NCBI GenBank assembly: GCA_003158755.1
Contig: PMLF01000332.1
Coordinates: 1 to 8,318, forward strand
DNA from: Elusimicrobiota bacterium
GTDB taxonomy: Bacteria; Elusimicrobiota; Elusimicrobia; FEN-1173
DNA length: 8,318 nt
Direction of reading: 5' to 3'
The translations under genes and the position numbers were made by a program. This document shows positions 5,507-8,318 of the stretch, one piece after another (the first letter of the stretch is position 1; every line of letters begins with the position of its first letter). The notes beneath the pieces were generated by a model. That model did no database searches. It had not been told where the DNA came from and saw nothing but the letters and a program-made list of their open reading frames with translations.

Positions 5507-6899
5507 CCTCGGGTTCCGGGCCGTTGCAATCGGCTCGTTGGTCTGGGGGATCGCCGTTGCGGCAATGAAGCTTCTCCAGCATGCCGCTCTTCAAACCCAG
5601 GCGTTCGACCTAGGTATTTTCGCCAACGTCCTCTGGAATACCTCCCGCGGCCGCTGGTTTTTCGACGGAATCCGCGGCGTCAATCATCTGGGGGACCACT
5701 TTTCCCCGCTTTTGGCGGTTTTGGCCCCGGCGTTCCGGTTGTGGAACGATGCGGGGGTTCTCCTGGTGATCCAGAGCGCCGCGCTGTCGGCCGCTTTGCC
5801 CTTCGCTTACTTGTTGGGACGACGCGTGACAGGCCGCCGCGACGCGGGAGTCCTCCTCGCCGTCTGGCTCGCCTTTCTCCCCTTCCTCCATCGAGTCAGT
5901 CGTTTCGATTTCCATGAAACAGCCCTCGGCGTGCCCTTGATATTGGGAGCCCTCGCGGCCTGGCACGGAGGTCGGCGGAGGGCGTTCTGGGTTTCGGTCG
6001 GTGCGCTGCTGTTGTTGAGGGAGGATTACGGTTTTCTCCTTGCCGGCCTGGGGTTCTCGTGGGTGCTGGGCGGGGACCGGAAGGAGCGGCGGGTGGGGGC
6101 GTTCCTCGCCGTCGGAGGGATTTTGTGGTCCCTGACCGTGATTTTCATTCTGATGCCGCTCTTCCATTCGGGCGGACAACCTTTGGGTTTCAGTTACGGA
6201 CACTTGGGTTCCGGGCCGGGGGAAATGATCCTTTCCCTCTTCCGACCTCGGACGCTGTGGAATCTGACTCTTGGCTCGGGCGTCCGGCGGGAGACGTTGG
6301 CGGGCATCGTTCTATGGACGGGCGGGCTCGTCCTGTTGTCGCTCCGATATTCACCGGCGTGGCTGGCGCCTGTCCTTCTTCAGTTCTTGAGCGGACGGGA
6401 TGGTCAGATCCGACTGGAAGCTCACTACGCGGCCGGAATGATCCCCTTTTTGGTTTACGCAGCGGCTTTTGGTTTACGCGCCGTTTTGGACCACCCGTGG
6501 GTATCGGTCCATCCGAGGGCGGTTCGCGCCGCCTTGATCGCGATAGGGACCGGGACGGCGGTGATCGGGTTCTTTGCCGTTCCGCCGTATTTCCATCCCG
6601 TCCCGGTGGATCGGAAGGGCGCCGCGGCGGTCCTCCCGTCGATTCCGCCGGAGGCGTCCGTGCAGGCTTCGGCGAACTTGGTTCCTCACCTATGCCTACG
6701 GAAGACGATTTGGATGTCCCCCGATTCCCGCCGGACCGAATGGGTGGTTTTGGACCGGACGCCCGTTGGCTTCAGCCCTCCGCTCGAGGTCTTAGAAGAG
6801 TCGGCCCGCTTCGCCGGACGAAATGCGGCATACCGCGTGTATTCCAGGGGCGGGATCGAAATCTTCCGGTTCCCATTCCAACGGGAGGATAAATCATGA
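5472..6899 (+). CDS. DUF2079 family multi-pass membrane protein (GT-C-like)
   Basis: This 475-residue polytopic inner-membrane protein belongs by motif to DUF2079, a family whose fold resembles GT-C lipid-phosphosugar glycosyltransferases but whose reaction is unproven. Family motifs are clear: FDLGIF (45-50) with an acidic residue just after the first membrane segment, NHLGDHFSP (71-79), FDFHE (145-149) and REDYG (183-187). Hydrophobic segments occur at about 15-35, 78-90, 95-116, 125-140, 152-165, 172-200, 208-230, 277-305, 322-337 and 352-370. The C-terminal 100 residues are soluble and probably periplasmic. The ATG at 5472 lies inside the methyltransferase gene, 35 bases before its stop, with no good Shine-Dalgarno, so translation is probably coupled. 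The next Met (residue 32) would cut into the first membrane segment. The stop shares ATGA with the glycosyltransferase start. A role in glycan transfer on a polyprenyl or lipid carrier is inferred from fold and neighbours. Confidence 0.85.
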   Translation: MTNSSSSPPAPDLGFRAVAIGSLVWGIAVAAMKLLQHAALQTQAFDLGIFANVLWNTSRGRWFFDGIRGVNHLGDHFSPLLAVLAPAFRLWNDAGVLLVIQSAALSAALPFAYLLGRRVTGRRDAGVLLAVWLAFLPFLHRVSRFDFHETALGVPLILGALAAWHGGRRRAFWVSVGALLLLREDYGFLLAGLGFSWVLGGDRKERRVGAFLAVGGILWSLTVIFILMPLFHSGGQPLGFSYGHLGSGPGEMILSLFRPRTLWNLTLGSGVRRETLAGIVLWTGGLVLLSLRYSPAWLAPVLLQFLSGRDGQIRLEAHYAAGMIPFLVYAAAFGLRAVLDHPWVSVHPRAVRAALIAIGTGTAVIGFFAVPPYFHPVPVDRKGAAAVLPSIPPEASVQASANLVPHLCLRKTIWMSPDSRRTEWVVLDRTPVGFSPPLEVLEESARFAGRNAAYRVYSRGGIEIFRFPFQREDKS

Positions 6900-7639
6900 C
6901 GTCCACGGTTCTCGTCGTCCCCTGCTTCAACGAATCCCGCCGCCTGCCGGTCGAGGCTTTCCTGGATTTCGCTTCCCGCCGCCCAGACACGCGGTTCCTG
7001 ATGGTGGACGACGGTTCCTCCGACGGGACTTGTGCGGTGCTGGACCGGATGGCCCGGTCTTCTCCCTCTTTTTCCGTCCTGCCCCTGGAAGTGAACGTTG
7101 GGAAGGGGGAAGCGGTCCGGCGAGGAGTTTTGAAGGCGCTGGAGGGCGACGCGGTCTTCATCGGATTTTTCGACGCCGACCTTTCGACGCCTTTGGAGGC
7201 GGCGGCCTCCCTTCGCGCCGGGCTCGAATCGGATCCGGTGCTGGAGGCGGTTTTCGCCGCCCGGGTGAAGCTGGCGGGCCGCGTCGTTGAGCGGGGGACT
7301 TTCCGACACTACGCGGGCCGCGTGTTCGCGACGCTGGCGGACAACTTGCTCCGCCTCCCCTTCTACGACAGTCAGTGCGGGGCGAAACTGTTCCGCGCCG
7401 GACCGTGCTCCCAGGCGCTTTTCGAGGAACCTTTCGGCTCCCGATGGATTTTCGACTTGGAGATCGCCCTGCGGCTGAAGCGATGGGGGAAAGAGCGGGC
7501 GAGGGGTCTGGAGGAATTGGTCCACGAATTTCCGTTGGAAGTCTGGCGTCATCACGAAGATTCTCGTCTCACGCCTTGGGACGGCGCGAGGGTCTTGGTC
7601 GACCTCGTTCGCTTGTGGAGCCGGTACCACGGTGTTTGA
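6896..7639 (+). CDS. GT2 family glycosyltransferase (ALG5/dolichyl-phosphate glucosyltransferase-like)
   Basis: The 247-residue enzyme has a GT-A fold and probably transfers a nucleotide-activated sugar to polyprenyl phosphate at the cytoplasmic face of the membrane. Motifs in order are VPCFNESRRLP (8-18), VDDGSSDGT (37-45), NVGKGEAVRRG (67-77), the metal-binding DADLSTP (93-99), the acceptor-side DSQCGAKLF (158-166), and WIFDLEIAL (184-192). The N-x-GKG-x-A-V-R-x-G and DADLSTP patterns match the ALG5-like branch. Unlike eukaryotic ALG5 there is no N-terminal membrane anchor and no extra C-terminal helices. Its ATG overlaps the DUF2079 stop as ATGA and has a strong GGGAGGA Shine-Dalgarno (6883-6889). 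The pairing fits a model in which this enzyme loads a lipid carrier and the DUF2079 protein uses the lipid-sugar; that link is inferred. It is probably the last gene of the cluster. Confidence 0.92.
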   Translation: MTSTVLVVPCFNESRRLPVEAFLDFASRRPDTRFLMVDDGSSDGTCAVLDRMARSSPSFSVLPLEVNVGKGEAVRRGVLKALEGDAVFIGFFDADLSTPLEAAASLRAGLESDPVLEAVFAARVKLAGRVVERGTFRHYAGRVFATLADNLLRLPFYDSQCGAKLFRAGPCSQALFEEPFGSRWIFDLEIALRLKRWGKERARGLEELVHEFPLEVWRHHEDSRLTPWDGARVLVDLVRLWSRYHGV

Positions 7640-7685
7640 AGGCCGTGCGTTTTATGACTCCAACGGGAAACGGGTCTTTCCCTGA

Positions 7686-7871
7686 GACCCTTCGTCGGTG
7701 GAAGACGTTCAATCTCTCCTCCGGAAAAGGGGGCCCGTCTTGGCGTTGATTGAATTCCAGGGGATGACGCGCTCCTTCCTATTTTCGGCGACCACGGGGA
7801 TCCTCTTCGGGATCTGGCCCGCCCGCAAAGCGTCGCTCTTGTCTCCCATCGAGGCATTGCGCTACGAGTGA
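7686..7871 (+). pseudogene. Remnant of a MacB/FtsX-type ABC transporter permease (C-terminal end)
   Basis: The final 30 codons before the stop at 7869-7871 read FLFSATTGILFGIWPARKAS and then LLSPIEALRYE. This is the last membrane segment and characteristic PARKA...PIEALRYE end of MacB-type permeases. Upstream in the same frame, VEDVQSLLRKR (from 7698) resembles a segment of the MacB extracytoplasmic domain. If so, the stretch that should separate the two pieces is deleted. An in-frame stop at 7683-7685 and the lack of any plausible start show that the gene is not intact; a full permease needs about 400 codons or more. The remnant's stop overlaps the GTG start of the sigma-factor gene, suggesting it was once the first gene of an efflux operon with the sigma factor. 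Identity of the C-terminal part is firm; that of the upstream part is tentative. Confidence 0.75.
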
Positions 7872-8318
7872 AATCCCTCACCGGTCAAGAGGAAACCGAT
7901 GAATCCCTGATGCGGCGGTTTCAAGCCGGCGATGGGGAGGCGTTCGACGTTTTGTTCGACCGATATTCCGCCCGGCTCATCAATTTCGCCCACCGATTTT
8001 TGCGTTCGAAAGAAGAGTCGGAGGACGCCGCCCAGGAGGTCCTGCTCCGCGTTCACGGGGCGAAGGACCGTTACGACCCTTCCCGTCCTTTCCGTCCGTG
8101 GCTGTTTTCTATTGCCGCCCGGCTCGCCTCCAACCGTCTCCGGCACAGGAAGCGGCACCCGTTCCTTTCCATTTTCTTCCGCGACGAGGTGGACGTCGAT
8201 TCGCCCCTCTCCGTCGATCCTCCCGACCGTCCGTTGGATCGCCCCGAGCAGACCGCGGAAACAACTCGTCTGGCCGAAGCGGTCCGCTCCTCCCTGGACA
8301 AACTGCCCGAAAGCCAAC
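7868..8318 (+). CDS. ECF-type RNA polymerase sigma factor (partial, 3' end outside window)
   Basis: ECF sigma factors direct RNA polymerase to dedicated promoters, usually under an anti-sigma factor. The 150 visible codons cover sigma region 2 (about residues 12-96): core-binding DAAQEVLLRVH (53-63) and the -10-recognising FRPWLFSIAARLASNRLR (75-92). A linker rich in Asp/Pro (107-128) follows, then the beginning of region 4 (LDKLPESQ at the window end). The chosen GTG start overlaps the stop of the permease remnant, with little Shine-Dalgarno. The first ATG (7910, codon 15) would start right at the region 2 helix (MRRFQAGD), so it is a less likely alternative. The linker is somewhat long and acidic. 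Downstream genes, perhaps an anti-sigma factor or efflux components, are outside the window. Confidence 0.9.
   Translation, partial: MKSLTGQEETDESLMRRFQAGDGEAFDVLFDRYSARLINFAHRFLRSKEESEDAAQEVLLRVHGAKDRYDPSRPFRPWLFSIAARLASNRLRHRKRHPFLSIFFRDEVDVDSPLSVDPPDRPLDRPEQTAETTRLAEAVRSSLDKLPESQ

Noticed and set aside
6686..7630. Long antisense frame (314 codons) opposite the DUF2079 and GT2 genes
   Set aside because: Both sense genes have clear family motifs and overlapping start/stop signals; the antisense product is Arg/Gln-rich without recognisable structure.
7672..7690. Hairpin GGGTCT/AGACCC after the GT2 gene as a terminator
   Set aside because: The stem is only 6 bp with a 7-base loop and no T run follows, so I cannot support termination here.
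7654..7749. Small plus-strand frame (31 codons) between GT2 and the permease remnant
   Set aside because: It has no Shine-Dalgarno and no recognisable motif, and it overlaps the remnant frame that does show family similarity.

Overview
The window is GC-rich bacterial DNA with dense, short-spaced genes and no tRNA, rRNA or CRISPR that I can see. The gene set (NAD-type GAPDH, ABC-F ATPase, zinc-ribbon methyltransferase, DUF2079 membrane protein, ALG5-like glycosyltransferase, ECF sigma factor beside a MacB-type permease remnant) would suit a Gram-negative-type lineage such as Elusimicrobiota. That placement is only an impression from gene style and GC content, not something the sequence proves.

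Left part (1-1920, all minus strand): the N-terminal 248 codons of glyceraldehyde-3-phosphate dehydrogenase run off the window start. The gene has its own sigma70-like promoter at 849-877 and a leader hairpin followed by a T6 run. Upstream lie a stand-alone CheY-like receiver protein (884-1300) and an XRE/S24-like regulator whose S24 domain lacks the catalytic serine (1333-1920). These two are 32 bases apart and probably co-transcribed.

Middle part (1921-2792): a 266-bp inverted-repeat element (1934-2199), MITE-like, with perfect 29-bp terminal inverted repeats and an imperfectly palindromic interior, ends 13 bp from the regulator's start codon. Beyond it is a more AT-rich control region with a palindrome over a TTGACA box, a strong leader hairpin and three GTAC half-sites about one helical turn apart. 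It precedes a 63-residue ribbon-helix-helix-like protein (2331-2522, plus). A perfect bidirectional terminator hairpin (2599-2632) closes that unit. The divergent pair (XRE/S24-like repressor against a tiny DNA-binding protein, with operator-like repeats between) resembles a phage-style regulatory switch interrupted by the element; this is inference.

Right part (2793-7639, plus): an ABC-F ATPase is followed by a three-gene cluster of methyltransferase, DUF2079 multi-pass membrane protein and GT2 glycosyltransferase. The three are linked by a 35-base overlap and an ATGA overlap and probably act on a lipid-linked glycan or surface polysaccharide. After it, 7686-7871 keeps only the C-terminal end (and perhaps one internal piece) of a MacB/FtsX-type permease. 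The stop codon of that remnant overlaps the GTG start of an ECF sigma factor that runs off the window end at 8318.
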